A model generated the notes under the pieces. That model worked only from the letters and a program-made list of their open reading frames with translations. It did no database searches and was not told the DNA's origin. From Phaseolus vulgaris (taxonomy: Eukaryota > Streptophyta > Magnoliopsida > Fabales > Fabaceae), in the NCBI RefSeq assembly GCF_000499845.2, contig NC_023758.2:26199520-26263519 (forward strand): a stretch of DNA of 64,000 bases. Reading direction: 5' to 3'. Within the stretch, counting starts at the first letter, position 1, and every line of letters starts with the position of its first letter. The translations under genes were made by a program, and so were the position numbers. Below, piece by piece: positions 24,571 to 37,072 of this stretch.

Positions 24571-24575
24571 AAAGC

Positions 24576-25667
24576 TTTTATGTATAAAACTTTGAACTAA
24601 CCTTTTTCTTACTTGTACCAACTCCACCTGAAAAAAAAAAAACTAAATAACTTACAACCAGTATCACGATGTTTCGCAATGTCGCAAAACGTGGCATGTT
24701 ATTTTCTCGTATTTTCCAGGTGGTTATGATTGTTTGCAGACAGATTTTGTGTAATGCAGTCATCAAGGAATCGCATTTGTATCGTCATACGATCAAGCAA
24801 GTTTCCACTGAGCATCATCATCTTTTAGCTCTTACTTAGTCAAATCAGATTACGTACGGTTTAATATTCTTTATTCCGAAAGGCCAAAACAAACTTATAT
24901 ATTTGAGAAAATGGAAGAAATGAACCATTAACGCAAACGCAATGATAGAAGTGTAGTGGTAAAACTATGGAATGTAACTAAGTTGCCAAACTCTATCTAC
25001 AACTACTTATTCACCCAATCACCAATAATATTAAAACAAGACAAAAAGTAAAATAGTGACGCCAATCATTTTTAAATAACAGACATGAGATTTGACATTC
25101 ACTTTCTTGCAACTTACATAACCTTTTCAATTGTTTTTTCATTCCAATAGCAGGACATTAACGTGTTCAACAACACGCCAAGCGAATAGAATTTCTCCAC
25201 TAATTGCAAACAAGAATATACTTTATCATCCAAGTTCAAAAGCAATTAAAACTCCAAAAAATAAATTAACTATAGTAAATTGACCTATGACTTATGTGAT
25301 CACACGGGTCTCCTAGTTATTCAAGCTGATATAACTTGTTTTTTTTTCAAAAACATGTTTATTTTTTTTTTTGTTTATTATTGGACCAATTTTAGAAAAT
25401 TAAAAATCGTTTTATCTTAACACAACTTTAATTATACAAAAGTGAAGTGAAATAAAAATTGTGTCATCTTAACACGACTTTGATTAATAATGTTAATTGT
25501 TTTTTAAAAATTAACATTGAATTTATGTTAAGGTGGCAGAAATATAGTCAAATTACACGAAAATCATATTATTATCCAATTTCAATTGAAATCATGTCAC
25601 CATTGTATAATGTAAATTAAAAGAAAAAACTAACATATAATCAAAGTCGTGTGTCATTCTACTCTAA
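24576..25667. other. AT-rich spacer with dispersed CGTGTCA-type repeats
   Basis: No gene is visible. From about 25400 on, variants of a motif such as TGTCATCTTAACACGACTTT recur in both orientations, interrupted by the MITE at 25668 and continuing to about 26460. This looks like an older repeat into which the MITE inserted. Confidence 0.5.
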
Positions 25668-26343
25668 GGTTGTGTTTGGATTGAGAAAAGAATTTAAGAG
25701 GGTGGATTTGTAGTGATTTGAGAGGAAAGTGTAAAGAAAGTGAGGTGGTTTGGATTAGAATATATTAGAGTGAATTTGTGAGGAAAGTTTATTGAAGTTT
25801 GTGAGTGATATGATGGTTGTGAGAGATTTTTTTTTTTAAAATGTGTAAAATGTAAGTTTACAAATTTACCCTTTCTTTAAAAAATATTTAAATAATAAAA
25901 TATGAGATATTTTTGTGTTCATTTTAGTTAATTAAAATTTTATAAATACATATAAAAAATATTTTCATAAAATCAAATCAAATCAAAATTAAAATTAATT
26001 TTTATTATTGTTAATATTATTATTTAATAAATTTATTTTAATTATTATTAAGTATTAATTTATATTTTTATTTATTTTTATTTTTATTATTATTATCTTA
26101 TTTATAATTTTATTATTATTTATATTTTAAATTTTAAAAATTAAGGGTAATTTAGACTTTTGCAATGATATGGTGTATTTTTTTAATGTTTCCTTGCCTT
26201 TCTTCACTAGGCAGAGAAGATGGCTTTTATCTCTCTCTGGCAAATTAGCACCCTCCAATCTGTGCAATTGAGTGGAAACAAATAAAAGAAATCCGTGCAT
26301 TTCAATCTGAATGAACAGTGTTCACTCAAATGCAAACATAGCG
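25668..26343. mobile_element. PIF/Harbinger-type non-autonomous element (MITE)
   Basis: The left end GGTTGTGTTTGGATTGAG pairs as an imperfect terminal inverted repeat with the right end, whose complement reads CGCTATGTTTGCATTTGAG. The 3-bp TAA duplications (25665-25667 and 26344-26346) fit the TWA target of PIF/Harbinger elements. The 676-bp interior is AT-rich and has no transposase. Confidence 0.72.
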
Positions 26344-26346
26344 TAA

Positions 26347-28195
26347 CAGTGTAAAGTCGTGTCAATATGGTAAGACTTGACTTTCGTATGATCAAAGTCA
26401 TGTCAGTGTGACACAATTTATTCACAATAAAATTGTATCACCATGACATGACTTACAATTTCAATAGTTTCTTTTAAATTTTATCCATTTTAATAATAAA
26501 CATTATAAATTATACCGCTTTAAAAAAATATAATTATTGTTAAATGGTTGTGAAATATAATTAAAAAGTCACCAAAATCATACTACAAGACATTTATACC
26601 ATAAAGTTGTTTATTTTAAATGTAAAATACAATTTATTTATATATATTCAAAGATATATGTGTTTATTTTAAATTTAAATATATAAAAACCATTAACTTC
26701 ATATAATACACATAGTAATATTGCATAAATAATATAACTCTTAATTAATCAACCAATGATATCCAATTCCTTGGAAAACACAAGAGCAAATATAGTGAGT
26801 TGTGGTGTTAAGATCACTTACCAAACAAATCGTTGGCAATCTAAACATAATTGGAATATCTTCCACCACTTCAAACATTAACTTGCACCATTATCATTAT
26901 CATTCCTTTTTCATGATGATCTTTTCTAATACAAAATTAATAGTGACATTGAATAGTTGGATTTTGCCAAATCAACTTATCTAAGTGTTGTATACAAAAC
27001 ACGTTAAAAATATCCATTTGCAATAATTTAATTAATAGTCAGTTTTTCCAACAATATATAAATATAAAAGTCCAATAATGGGATTTATTTTATTGAACTA
27101 AAGTACTCGACCATTTCTTTTTTTCCTTCACGCCAATGCAAACAGTAAGGCCTTTTTTAACACATGTATCACGTTAAAGTAAAATCATTTTATTTTAAAG
27201 TTTCAAAATTATTTTTATAAAATTTGATACTTTAACTTTAATATTTTGAGACACTTTTATTTTTCTTTTCTTAAAATGAATCTTCCATTAAATTCCAAAA
27301 TTCTGGTTTATTAATTAAAGCATGCTTCTTTATTAACCTTTATTTTCATAGCAGTAGGGTGGGGCTTCATTGGAACAGGGTACATGGCTCCCTAACCTTA
27401 TAGAAATAAGGTAATCGTTTATAAAGTTATAGTCCGTTATATTTTTCATATAATTTTTAGTAATTTAATTATAATTATATACACACATAAATATTATTTA
27501 ATTATAACAACATGTCTTAAATATTCTTTAAAGATATTCATTTCTCAATATTATTATTGATTTTATGTAATTGAAATAGCATAAAGAATTTCAATTTGTA
27601 ATTTTATGGGCATTGAAACTTGAAAGAGCATAAAGAAAGGATCGCTTTTTGTCATTTTGAATTATTATTTATGGTGCACCACTATATAGTAAGAGATGCT
27701 ATTGTATATACTCTCTTCTTTTCTTATGTTAAAATATATATTACTTTTTCTACTGGAAAATGTATTATTTTTCAAAAGAAAATGGTTAAGAATTTCATTA
27801 ATTTTCATTTAAATAGATTTATCGTCAAAATATCTTTTATAGTGTCATTCCTAACCGAAAACTTTATTACACCCTTACATATTAGCTTTGATTACTCTAT
27901 TTTTTTTATAAAAAAAATCAAAAATAAATTTATGACTGAAATATTTTATACACTACTAATATACTACTATACAAATTAAGATGCATAGTTTTTACCAAAA
28001 TGTAAAACATCTTTAAATGAGTTATTGAAAAGATCTTCTTACTAAGTAATAAACTTCTTGGATATAAGTTTTGGTAAATGATATGTTTATTTAATCAGCA
28101 AATGACGATGAAATAAATAAATTAAAATATTTAAGGGATATTCTAATCTGTATACAAAAATTTTAAAAAAAAAAAAGATAACATTTGTCTTTACC
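26347..28195. other. AT-rich intergenic stretch
   Basis: The first 110 bases continue the CGTGTCA-type repeat. The remainder is AT-rich without a recognisable gene. A 119-codon open frame at 27620-27979 is low-complexity and has no known domain. Confidence 0.5.
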
Positions 28196-29042
28196 CACTA
28201 CAAAATAATCATTAAATAAAAATTTAAATCAAAATAATTAATTAATATATTGACTAAATTAGATACATTTTATAAATTAAAAAAATATTGATATATAAAG
28301 TAGTTTTTACTATTAATAAAAGTTTATAAAATAGTTTCTATGTTAGATTCTAAATTAGTCTTTAAAAAATTAATAGAAACTAATTTATAATATAAAGTAG
28401 TTAGTAAATAAAAACATTGTTAGCTAATGGTAACTATCACAGTGTGAGTTTATTCTACTAGTGGTATAGAGGTCTGTGCAAGGCTTTTAGTTTTTCTTAA
28501 CAAACAGTTTGGTCTCTCATCCTTAAGTGGGTGATCTCTCTGTTTTTTTTTTTAGGGTTGGGATACCCCTTTGTATCCCTTTTAATTTAATTTCATTCTT
28601 TACTAATAAAAAAAATGTTTCATTAATAATGGAAACCACTGTAGATACAAATAGTTTTTACAATGGTATCTAACTTAGTCAATATAGTGATTAAGGATTT
28701 GTTGTCTCTAAAATTAATTTTTATTTCACTACTAGCAAATCATTAAATAGAAACCAATTTCAATTTTAGAGACAAAAAATAATTAGTTGTCATGCTGACT
28801 AAATTATATACTATTTTAAAGATAAAAAATTATTGGTATTTAAATTAATTTTTATTATTGATAAATAGTTTAGATACCAATTTAGAAACTATTTATCAAT
28901 AATAGAAACTATTTTATATACCAATAATTTTTTTAATCTCTACAATTGTATCTAATTTAGTCAATATAGTAATTAATTATTTTTAGTCTTTAAAATTGAT
29001 TTTTATTTAATAATTTACTTGTTTAATTATTTGTTTAGTGGT
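28196..29042. mobile_element. CACTA-like non-autonomous element (tentative)
   Basis: The left end reads CACTACAAAATAATCATTAA and the right end, complemented, CACTAAACAAATAATTAA. An internal CACTACTAGCAAATCATTAA lies near 28729. Subterminal motifs of the type TAGTCTTTAAAATTGA recur in both orientations, as in CACTA elements. I could not find a matching 3-bp target duplication, so the exact ends are uncertain. An L1 tail lies inside it. Confidence 0.4.
28450..28615 (+). mobile_element. Short 5'-truncated L1 tail
   Basis: The sequence ends with GGGATAC (28560-28566), a short loop, GTATCCC (28573-28579), a T-rich segment and an A-tail (28608-28615). It is nearly identical to the tail of the L1 copy at 15072-15617. 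The left limit is approximate and no target duplication was found. Confidence 0.7.
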
Positions 29043-29475
29043 TTAAACAAGACCTAAAATTTCTTTGGTATATACATCTTATTATATTGGATCTTAAGTC
29101 TCCACATGTTAAAATAAATATAAAATTATTGTGATTGAGTTTTCTTTTGAGTATAATAGTTGAATTGCTATTTTGTTAATAAGACTACCAATTAACTTTG
29201 ATTGATAATAAATATTTTCAAATATATTCGGGTACATAAATCACATATTTGGAATCTAAATATTTTTATTAATAAGGTGAACGATTTAATTGATTCTTTC
29301 TTTTTTTGGGTAAATAAACTCTATCGCATTGTAAGATTTTTTTAACTAAAATTTTATAAGATTGACCTTTATTTAAATGAATAACTTTAGTGCTTGTCTA
29401 AAAATTATTGAAGGACAATGATATCAGACTCTTTTTATTGGGTGGGACACAATGGTTAATGTTTATGGAGAATGC
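29043..29475. other. AT-rich spacer
   Basis: No gene or repeat is recognised. Confidence 0.5.
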
Positions 29476-30630
29476 TTTTTTTTTTGCAAAGAATATATAA
29501 ATGAATTAAAAAGGGGATACATTAGAGTGTCCCAACCCTTATACAAATTCGTTCATGTTTCTAACTAGAGCAAAGAAATCCAAATTTAGATTACATCAGT
29601 ATCCATACCAGAAAGAAAAAAGTCTATGCTAAAAAATGTCTAACAAAGCTATACTTGCTCAAAGATTTAAACAATACAATTTATAGCATAGCATAGATCA
29701 GATTCCAGATCAAACACATATCATATTTGGATTCCAACCACCCTACAAAAATCTTTACTCCAAAGAAACTTTGGAACAACACCAATTCCTGCAAAGGTAA
29801 CCTAAAAAAATATGCTCTAAAGTGCCACATGATAAGGCCAGCTACCGCACTTAAAAACTGCATACCTGTGAGTGATACTTGTTGCCAACAACTTCATCCC
29901 ACTCCCACGTACCAAACTTCCAATAGCCACCACCACAACTCCCCAATAACCACCACCACAACTCCCCCTTAGTATGATCCCCATCAGGTTTGTTGAGCTC
30001 CATTCCCAAAAAAGTGCTGATATAGAAGAGTTGTGCATATAAAAGGAGTTGTAGCAACAACAACTAGCTTGGACTCCTTTTCACCCCTCTCACCAAAAGC
30101 TTGAGTGTATCACTAATCTTCACTCCAACCCCAGAAACAGAAAAAGTGAATGACAGACTTCATTCTATGAAACTATTCCTTTATCTACTCCATCTGGTTG
30201 AAAATGTATTGCTTCTAAATTATCAATTTGAAGATGTACTTTGCAATGTTTTAATCTACACTGCCTTGCTGGTATCCTGGATGAAACTTGACGCACTACA
30301 TTGCAACTTTTCCTAGTGTCGTAACCCTTTACAAGGTTGCGTAAACTAGCTTTGATGACAAAACAAAGCCACAATAAAGTATAACCATTCCATTCTGACT
30401 TTAGTCTTGATGACCTGCACCAAAAAGACCATCCCTCCCACGCCTCACAACCATCACAACAACTAAACATAACTACACCTCTAAGCAAAACAGATCCCGT
30501 ATACCAGATTTCCAAAGCACAAAACCAGAAATACTAGGCAAAAAACAAAGCAAAGGCAAGGTAAACATCAATGGAGTTCAAGGCCTTCCAAATGATGAAC
30601 CAAACTCATGAACATGAGTGTCATCTCCTT

Positions 30631-31501
30631 ACACAACAATTGAATAGTAAAAACACAAGAACAACAAGAGAACAATGGAAATTGGTGCGGAAACATAAAG
30701 AAGGCAAGAATAAGACATTGAACTGATTAGAAACATAACACAAAGCAATTGAAACGATTGAATTAAACAATAACACAATCTACCGAATAGAAATGAAGAA
30801 CAAACACAATTGACCGAATAGAATTTATAGATTAGGTGTGGAAATGGAAATGGAAGATGAAAGTAAGAAGAACTTATGTGAATGAAGCCATGGAAGGGAA
30901 GAACACGCCACTTGGATGGTGATTGATCCAAGATAAGTGCAAGATGCCGCCACTTGAGAGTTTCCCCAAACTCACAAGATAAGACTAGTAGAAGGAGAAT
31001 AAGTCTCACACAAATCTCTCTCAATTTGAGTAGAGTAACTTTTCTTCAAATTCCAAATTTAAATTTACATGAGCATAACATCTCTATTTATAGTGTGAGA
31101 GGGCTGAAATTTAGGTGGGAAAATTCAAAATGAAACTCATTTGAAATTTCCACCAAAAACAAGTCACATGGAAGGTGTGACTTCACATGGGAGGTATGAC
31201 TTGGTTTCTTTCTTTGGCACCTCCTAAAACTACACCTACACCTTCTTTTTATGTCACATGGAAGGTGTGACTTATCTTTGTACATTAGCACCCTTTATAT
31301 CTATATCTACACCTTCCTTTTATGTTCTACATAAAACCTACTCTACTTTTGTTTATTCTTTACTATTTGGACCTTTTATGTCAGCCCACTTATTAACAAC
31401 ATTTTGCTAATTATTTTAAGAAGACTAATAGGAAGAACTTCAAGTGTTTTGGCCCTTGTCCATTCCTCTTTGCTTGTTGAGATGACCCTTCAAGTACAAC
31501 A
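30631..31501 (-). mobile_element. Probable solo LTR in the 3' UTR of the second LINE
   Basis: A block of about 871 bp is flanked by TCCTT on both sides (30626-30630 and 31502-31506). On the minus strand it starts TGTTGTACTTGAAGG and contains a TATA box (TATAAATAGAG, plus 31082-31092). It has the pyrimidine-rich character of an LTR downstream region. Its 3' end lacks a canonical CA, so that limit is less certain. It differs from the Ty3-family LTR at 3253 and 7909, so it comes from another LTR family. Confidence 0.6.
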
Positions 31502-31560
31502 TCCTTGGTTATCTTCATGTATTTGTGGTTTACATCATCATGCTTTTAAACTGAATAAGT

Positions 31561-33940
31561 TATTTAGTTACCATGTTAATACAAATTTGTGGGGATAAAA
31601 TCCAATCAGAAAAAAAGAAGTTTACTTTCCATACTTTATGTTTTATCCATGCCCAAGATTGTACTTGTGCCAGGGAAAGATTTCTTCTGCTTCAATCTTT
31701 GCTTAATTAAAAATAACTCTATTCTTATGCTTCTAAATGCACCATATCACGGAAATCCACAAACTTTTCCACAACTTATTAACATCTTTGTTAAAGCACA
31801 AACAGAAAAACTGGTCAAAGTGATTTTCCAAGACATTGTGGTTCACCGTACTAATCTCAAGCCAATTACTGCACATATTCCATACTGAATTTGAGACATT
31901 ACACGTAATGAGGATGTGTGGAGTTAACTCTTCCTTCCTCCCACATAAAGGACATAATGTATCACTCATTATTATCCCCATTTTGTGAAGATTCTGCTTG
32001 GTAACAATCCTATTCAACAGGGCCCTCCACACGTAGAACTGAGATGAGGACATTACTTTTAGATTCCAGAGATTAGCAAAACGACTAGTTATACTCTCAT
32101 TCCATAATATGCTAGCTTTGAATATGCTTATTTTACCGAGAAGTTGTAGGAGGGTGAATCATTCCATAGCCATAAGTCCTCCTTGTCTGAATGAAGGGAT
32201 ACCTGTAGTATATTTGCCATGAAGTCTTCTACCATAGGTTTTTCCCACTCAAACCACACTCTTCTCCAGCTAAAATCCCACTCCCAAACCTTTGTAGACC
32301 ATATTCCAAAACTGAAAATTGGTTTATCTTTCAGCAAAGAGTTTTTGTAGATTCTAGGATATCTCTCTTTGAGTTGGGTATTGTCTAACCACTCATCTTC
32401 CCATAATTTAAACTTTAAGCCATCTCCCACCTGCCAAACCATATTTGATTCGAACCATCTACTCTCCTGGTCAGAGAGGCTTACTTTGGATAAATTCGTC
32501 CACCATCTAGATTTGTACTTATTTCGAGCCGGTGTATTTAAGTTTAACGTCCTCCAAGATATATAATTTGATTCTAATACATCCTTCCACAAGCCAACCT
32601 TCGGGGACCTCAATTTCCATAACCATTTTGCCAAGAGGGCCTTATTAAAAAGATCAATGCGTCTGATGCCAAGGCCACCTTCCTCTTTTGGTTTGCATAT
32701 GTTCCCCCAGCTACACCAAGCAATTTTCCTCCCTTTTGCACCCCAACCCCACAAGAAATTCCTCTATAGCTTAGTGATTTCCTTGCACACCCCAATCGGC
32801 GCTTTAAAAAATGACAAGAAGAATAATTGGCATTAATAACGGATTTTACGAGGCAAACTCTTCCCGCAAAGGATAAGTTTTTATCTTTCCAAGCCGAAAG
32901 TTTCTTTCTTATCTTTGATAACACTGAGTCACAAAAAAGAGAAGTTACCGCCTACGGGTAGACCTAAATAGGTAAAGGGTAGTTCCATTATGCTACAATG
33001 GAGGATTTAAGAGTACATTTTGACCAAGTTCCTGTCCACACCAACTACACCTATTTTACTCTTGTGGAAATTTACTTTAAGGCCATAACCTAATTCAAAA
33101 CATCTTAGTATAGTCTTAATAGCCGTAATATTTTGCATACTTGATTCGCAGACAAATAATGTATTATCAACAAATTGGAGTAGATTCACCTCAACCTTTT
33201 TGTCCCCAACTTTAATTCACGAAAATAAATTTTTTCTGGTTGCTTGATTTACCAACCTGGATAGGCATTGAGCCACGATTAAGAACAAGAAAGGTGCAAT
33301 GGGATCCCCCTATCTTAATCCTCTAGAGGGTTTGAATTCTTTTGTTGGGTTGCCGTTTATCAGAACTGAGATAATAGCATATTCTAGACAAACTTTGATC
33401 CACTGAATCCATTTCCCACAAAATCCTAATTTGCCCATCTTATAGAACAAGAACTCCCAGTTGACCGAGTCATACACTTTTTCGAAGTCAAGCTTCACAA
33501 TTACCCCACTCCTCCTTTTTCTCTTTAGTTCATCCACAACCTCATTAACGACAAGGACAATGTCTAATAGTCCTCTCTTTGATAAAAAAAAAAAAAAAAA
33601 GCCGATTGTGACCATCTATGACCTTCTCAATGACTTTCTTAATCCTTATAGATAGCACTTTTGTATATATTTTGTATAAGCATCTGACTAAAGAAATGGG
33701 TCTATACTCCTTTAAATGAATGAAGCATTATATCCTTTTGGTATTTTCCCTTCTTTATGAAAATATTGTACTGCACTGAAGACGTCCTTTTCTAATAATT
33801 CCCAGTGCTTTTTTATAAAGCTGAAGGAGACACCATCTGGGTCAGGGCTTTTGCTACTTTCAGAGTTCCATATGGCTTCCTTATTTTCTTTCTCCTTGAA
33901 AGGTTCAATCAACAATTGATTATCTACTTTCGTTAGAGCT
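31561..33940 (-). pseudogene. L1 ORF2 reverse transcriptase and C-terminal zinc region
   Basis: RT blocks are visible in several frames: SSKSPDPDGVSFSFIKKHW (33915-33712), KRGLLDIVLVVNEV and VKLDFEKVYDSVNWEF (33615-33310), then LLQFVDNTLFV at about 33180. The expected FADD active site therefore reads FVDN, which should abolish catalysis. The thumb (LVKSVINANY) and tryptophan-rich blocks follow to 32128. Then comes the zf-RVT motif CPLCGRKEELTPHILITC (about 31950), and the frame ends at TAA 31563-31561 after KVWKVNFFFSDWIL. Confidence 0.85.
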
Positions 33941-34343
33941 TGAATTCAACATTATCCAACCTGACCCCGATGTCCTCATGTGCTGACATCTTTCTTTTGT
34001 AAAATTCATTGACTATTTCCTTTACAATAATCGGGTCTTCCTCCCATGATCCTGAGATTGTACTATGTGTTCCTTTAATTTCATTCCTTATCCTCCTCCA
34101 TTTAATAGACGCGTGGAAATATTTTGAATTTGAATCACCCTGTTTGAACCATAGCACCCTTGATTTTTGTTGTGAAAGGGATTCATTTCTCATGTTATTA
34201 ACCTGTAATTGGCTCAAAAGCTCTCTTCTTTCCATAATCTTATTGTCTTCCAGATTATCAACGTCGTCCAAAGAATCTAACTCATGTATTCTATTAGTGA
34301 GCTCAAGCTTGAGCTTTTGTGTATCTCCAAACACCTTTTTATT

Positions 34344-35203
34344 TCACCCTTTCAGATCACTCTTTAGCCTTTTCAACTTATCCATTATCATTTGGAAATT
34401 ATTTCCCTGAACTTTATAGCTTTCCCACTTCTTTTTGATAAAACTATCAAAATCCTTATCTTCATGCCACATATCGAGAAATCTAAACGATTTTGGCCCC
34501 CAATCTACCACCTTTGATTTTAAAATCAAAGCACAGTGGTCAGAAATATTTCTATTCAGAACATATTGTTTACAACCCGGCCAATGTTGTAGCCACTCAA
34601 AAGAGGTTAAAAACCTATCATGCCTACTCTTCGCTTTTCCATTAGGTTTGTACCACATGTATTTTCTACCAATGTTAGGGATGTCAACCACCTCCATACT
34701 ATCAATGAAATTATTAAAACCTTGCATTTCTCTCTTATTACTTCTACCACAGTTAACCCCCTTCCTTTCACCATCTTTTCTTATTGAATTAAAATCCCCC
34801 AAGATGCACCAGGAATTGCAAGCTTCCCTTAGTCTTATAGCTTTTAGTTCGTCCCATATTTGCGTTTTCTCTTGTAAATTACATGATGAGTACACATTTA
34901 CAATAACAACAAGTATATTATTCTCCTTAAAGACCCTTATAAATATTGTGAACCATTTATTAATGATGTGGTTTATGCACTGGAAAAAATTATTATGCCA
35001 TACAACCCCATTACTAGGTTCACTGTGAAAAAACCCAATGTCATTATCTCCCCAGAATTGACAACATTTTTCTTTACTAAAAGATTGCAATTAACTTCTT
35101 GTAAGCATAGCATTTTAATTCCTTTCGTTCTAATGAGGTCCTTAATGTACCTCCACTTCACAGGATTCCCAAAACCTCTAACATTCATAGATATAATTTT
35201 CAT
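34344..35203 (-). pseudogene. L1 ORF2 endonuclease region (LINE at 29476-37072)
   Basis: It starts at ATG 35201-35203 with MKIISMNVRGFG. A frameshift near 35000 moves the reading to the 34344-35090 frame. That frame has LREACNSWCILGDFNSIR, RKYMWYKPNG, KSRHDRFL and ISDHCALIL, the AP-endonuclease blocks. It continues into the linker at 34334-33933. Confidence 0.85.
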
Positions 35204-35472
35204 TAAAAACCCAAATCATCCCCACCATCCCTTGCTAACTTTAACTTCTTATCTTCTAAACTAACGAGAAGTTTCCCTTCATCATCACACGTGGCACCAA
35301 GTTGTTTTCCTAACTCCCATAATCTAATAGTTTCCAGACTCCCATGTTTTAGACAAAATAAACGGTTACAATTATTAATGGCAACATCATACCCAAAGTT
35401 ACTTATTTGGGATAGAACTAACCTTAATTTTTTGTGTTCTTCTCGCTTGCTGTGTTTGCTTGACTCCCCCAC

Positions 35473-37072
35473 TCAGAGAACTCTTCTTTTCGTTGGCGCA
35501 TTGGAATTCATATCCCATTTTGATTGATCTTCGCCTACGACCGAGCTAGTAGCAAGGATTCCGCCCAAACTCGATTGGTTACTTCGATTTCTTTGCACAT
35601 CGAAAAGGACATAGGTTTCGTTGACCCTAAAGGATGAAAAGGATGGTTGGTGGCTCAGGGGTGGGTGTTTATGATAGCTAGGAGAATCTTGGTGAATGGC
35701 ACTCTGCACAGTTGAAGCAGAAGGCACAAATGGAAGTGGGTTAGGCGTTGGGTGAAGGGGGTGTTGCTCGGTTGGATCCAAGGGCACAAATGGAGATGGA
35801 TGAGGCGATGGGTTGGGTTCAGGAAAGACGGGGCAAAGAGGGGGCCAAAGGTCCAAAGGGGTCAAAGAAGGTAGGGTGCGAGGCATTGTTGGATTGGGCA
35901 CTTCGATAGGGGGTGAGAAAAGAATAGTGTCTTAGGTTTGGGGAAGTTGGGTCAATGTAAGTGTCCTCAACAAAGGTTTGATGCCACATAGGCAAGCTAG
36001 GGTTCTCAGATATCTTCTTCAGCGAAAGGAGATTTCTCTGTGGAAAGCTTACTTCATTCACGCAAGCGCTACCTACCTTATACACTAAAGTAGCCTTTTC
36101 CTTTACCATACTTATGCTGCCTACGAGCCTAATTGCAGAAAGTGAATGTTTCTTCGCACCATCTCCAACGACTATAGCAGGGATGTTCACTAACGATTGT
36201 CCAACAGTATTTTTCGGTGAGATAACGGTTGCGTCCTCCGATTTAGGTTTTTCATTGACCTCTACTCTCCCCATATGTTCATAGCATTCTGATTGCAATG
36301 ACAATTCCTCCATGGGGTCCCTTATGGAGAGTGAATTTGAGACTATAGAATTAACATTCCCACAGCGGCACAAACACGGGCTCTCTTGGTTCACCTCTTC
36401 TCGGATGACCACGTGGTAAATGGTATCGTTGATCCTTACATCTTGTATGAAATCAATTTTGTGTCCTATTGTTGTTCTCATCTGGACCCTTAGATATTCA
36501 AGGTTGATTCTGGATGTAGCGTTTTGGTCAATTGAGATAAACATTCCATTGGTGGACGCAAGTTTCCGAAGGCAGTCTTCGTTCCACAATGAAATAGGGA
36601 AACCCCAGCACCTTGCCCAAGCCACTCTGTTATGCGGATATTCGCCTTCTGACCATGGTGTTATCGAATCAAAAACTGTCTCGAGCCATACTCTGTTTTC
36701 TTCTACAATCTTTTCGAAGTTGCATTCCTCATCACTAGAGATAAGCACCATATTATCTCCCAAATAATTCGTTTTCAAAATACCCAACCCTTCCATGATC
36801 ATATTTTCTTGCAAATTGACCATAGAACTATATTCACTTACTTTGCCCACCAAACATTTGTCTAGCAATTCCTTATTACTTACCTAAGAGTTTTTATCCA
36901 TACCCTTCCAAGAAATCCCTGAATCTGCTCTTTGGTTCTGTCTCTTAACCGCTTGTCCATACGTTTGTGTTGGTTCTTTTCTGCGTCATACTTTTGACAC
37001 CCTATTAGCAATTGAAATTTGTTGAGCCTTCATTTAATTTGTGTTTCCTTGTGTTCTTCTGAATCTGGCCAT
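35473..37072 (-). pseudogene. L1 ORF1 (DUF4283-type nucleic-acid-binding protein), broken
   Basis: The first codons (37070-37072 onward) are soon followed by a stop. The main open part, 36868-35819, contains a DUF4283-like region with LDKCLVGKV, EGEYPHNRVAWARCWGFP and LEYLRVQMRTT. This is the family of plant L1 ORF1 and related nucleic-acid-binding proteins. A cysteine-rich CLCRCGN follows near 36370. A proline-rich continuation is in another frame (35901-35473). Confidence 0.75.

Larger units (their letters stand above)
29476..37072 (-). mobile_element. Nearly full-length L1-type LINE, interrupted by a solo LTR
   Basis: Read on the minus strand: an ORF1 start at 37072 (MARFRRTQGN), ORF1 with a DUF4283-like domain, and ORF2 with endonuclease, RT and zinc-binding C-terminus to a stop at 31561. 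A 3' UTR follows, ending in a ten-base T-run on the plus strand (29476-29485), which is its poly(A). Just before the tail a stem of the same type as in the other L1 copies is present, with one mismatch (29514-29520 and 29527-29533). Frame breaks occur in ORF1 and ORF2. No target duplication was recognised. Without the LTR insert the length is about 6.7 kb. Confidence 0.88.

Noticed and set aside
27620..27979. 119-codon frame in the AT-rich spacer
   Set aside because: Phe/Ile/Lys/Tyr-biased composition typical of AT-rich noise, with no homology I recognise.
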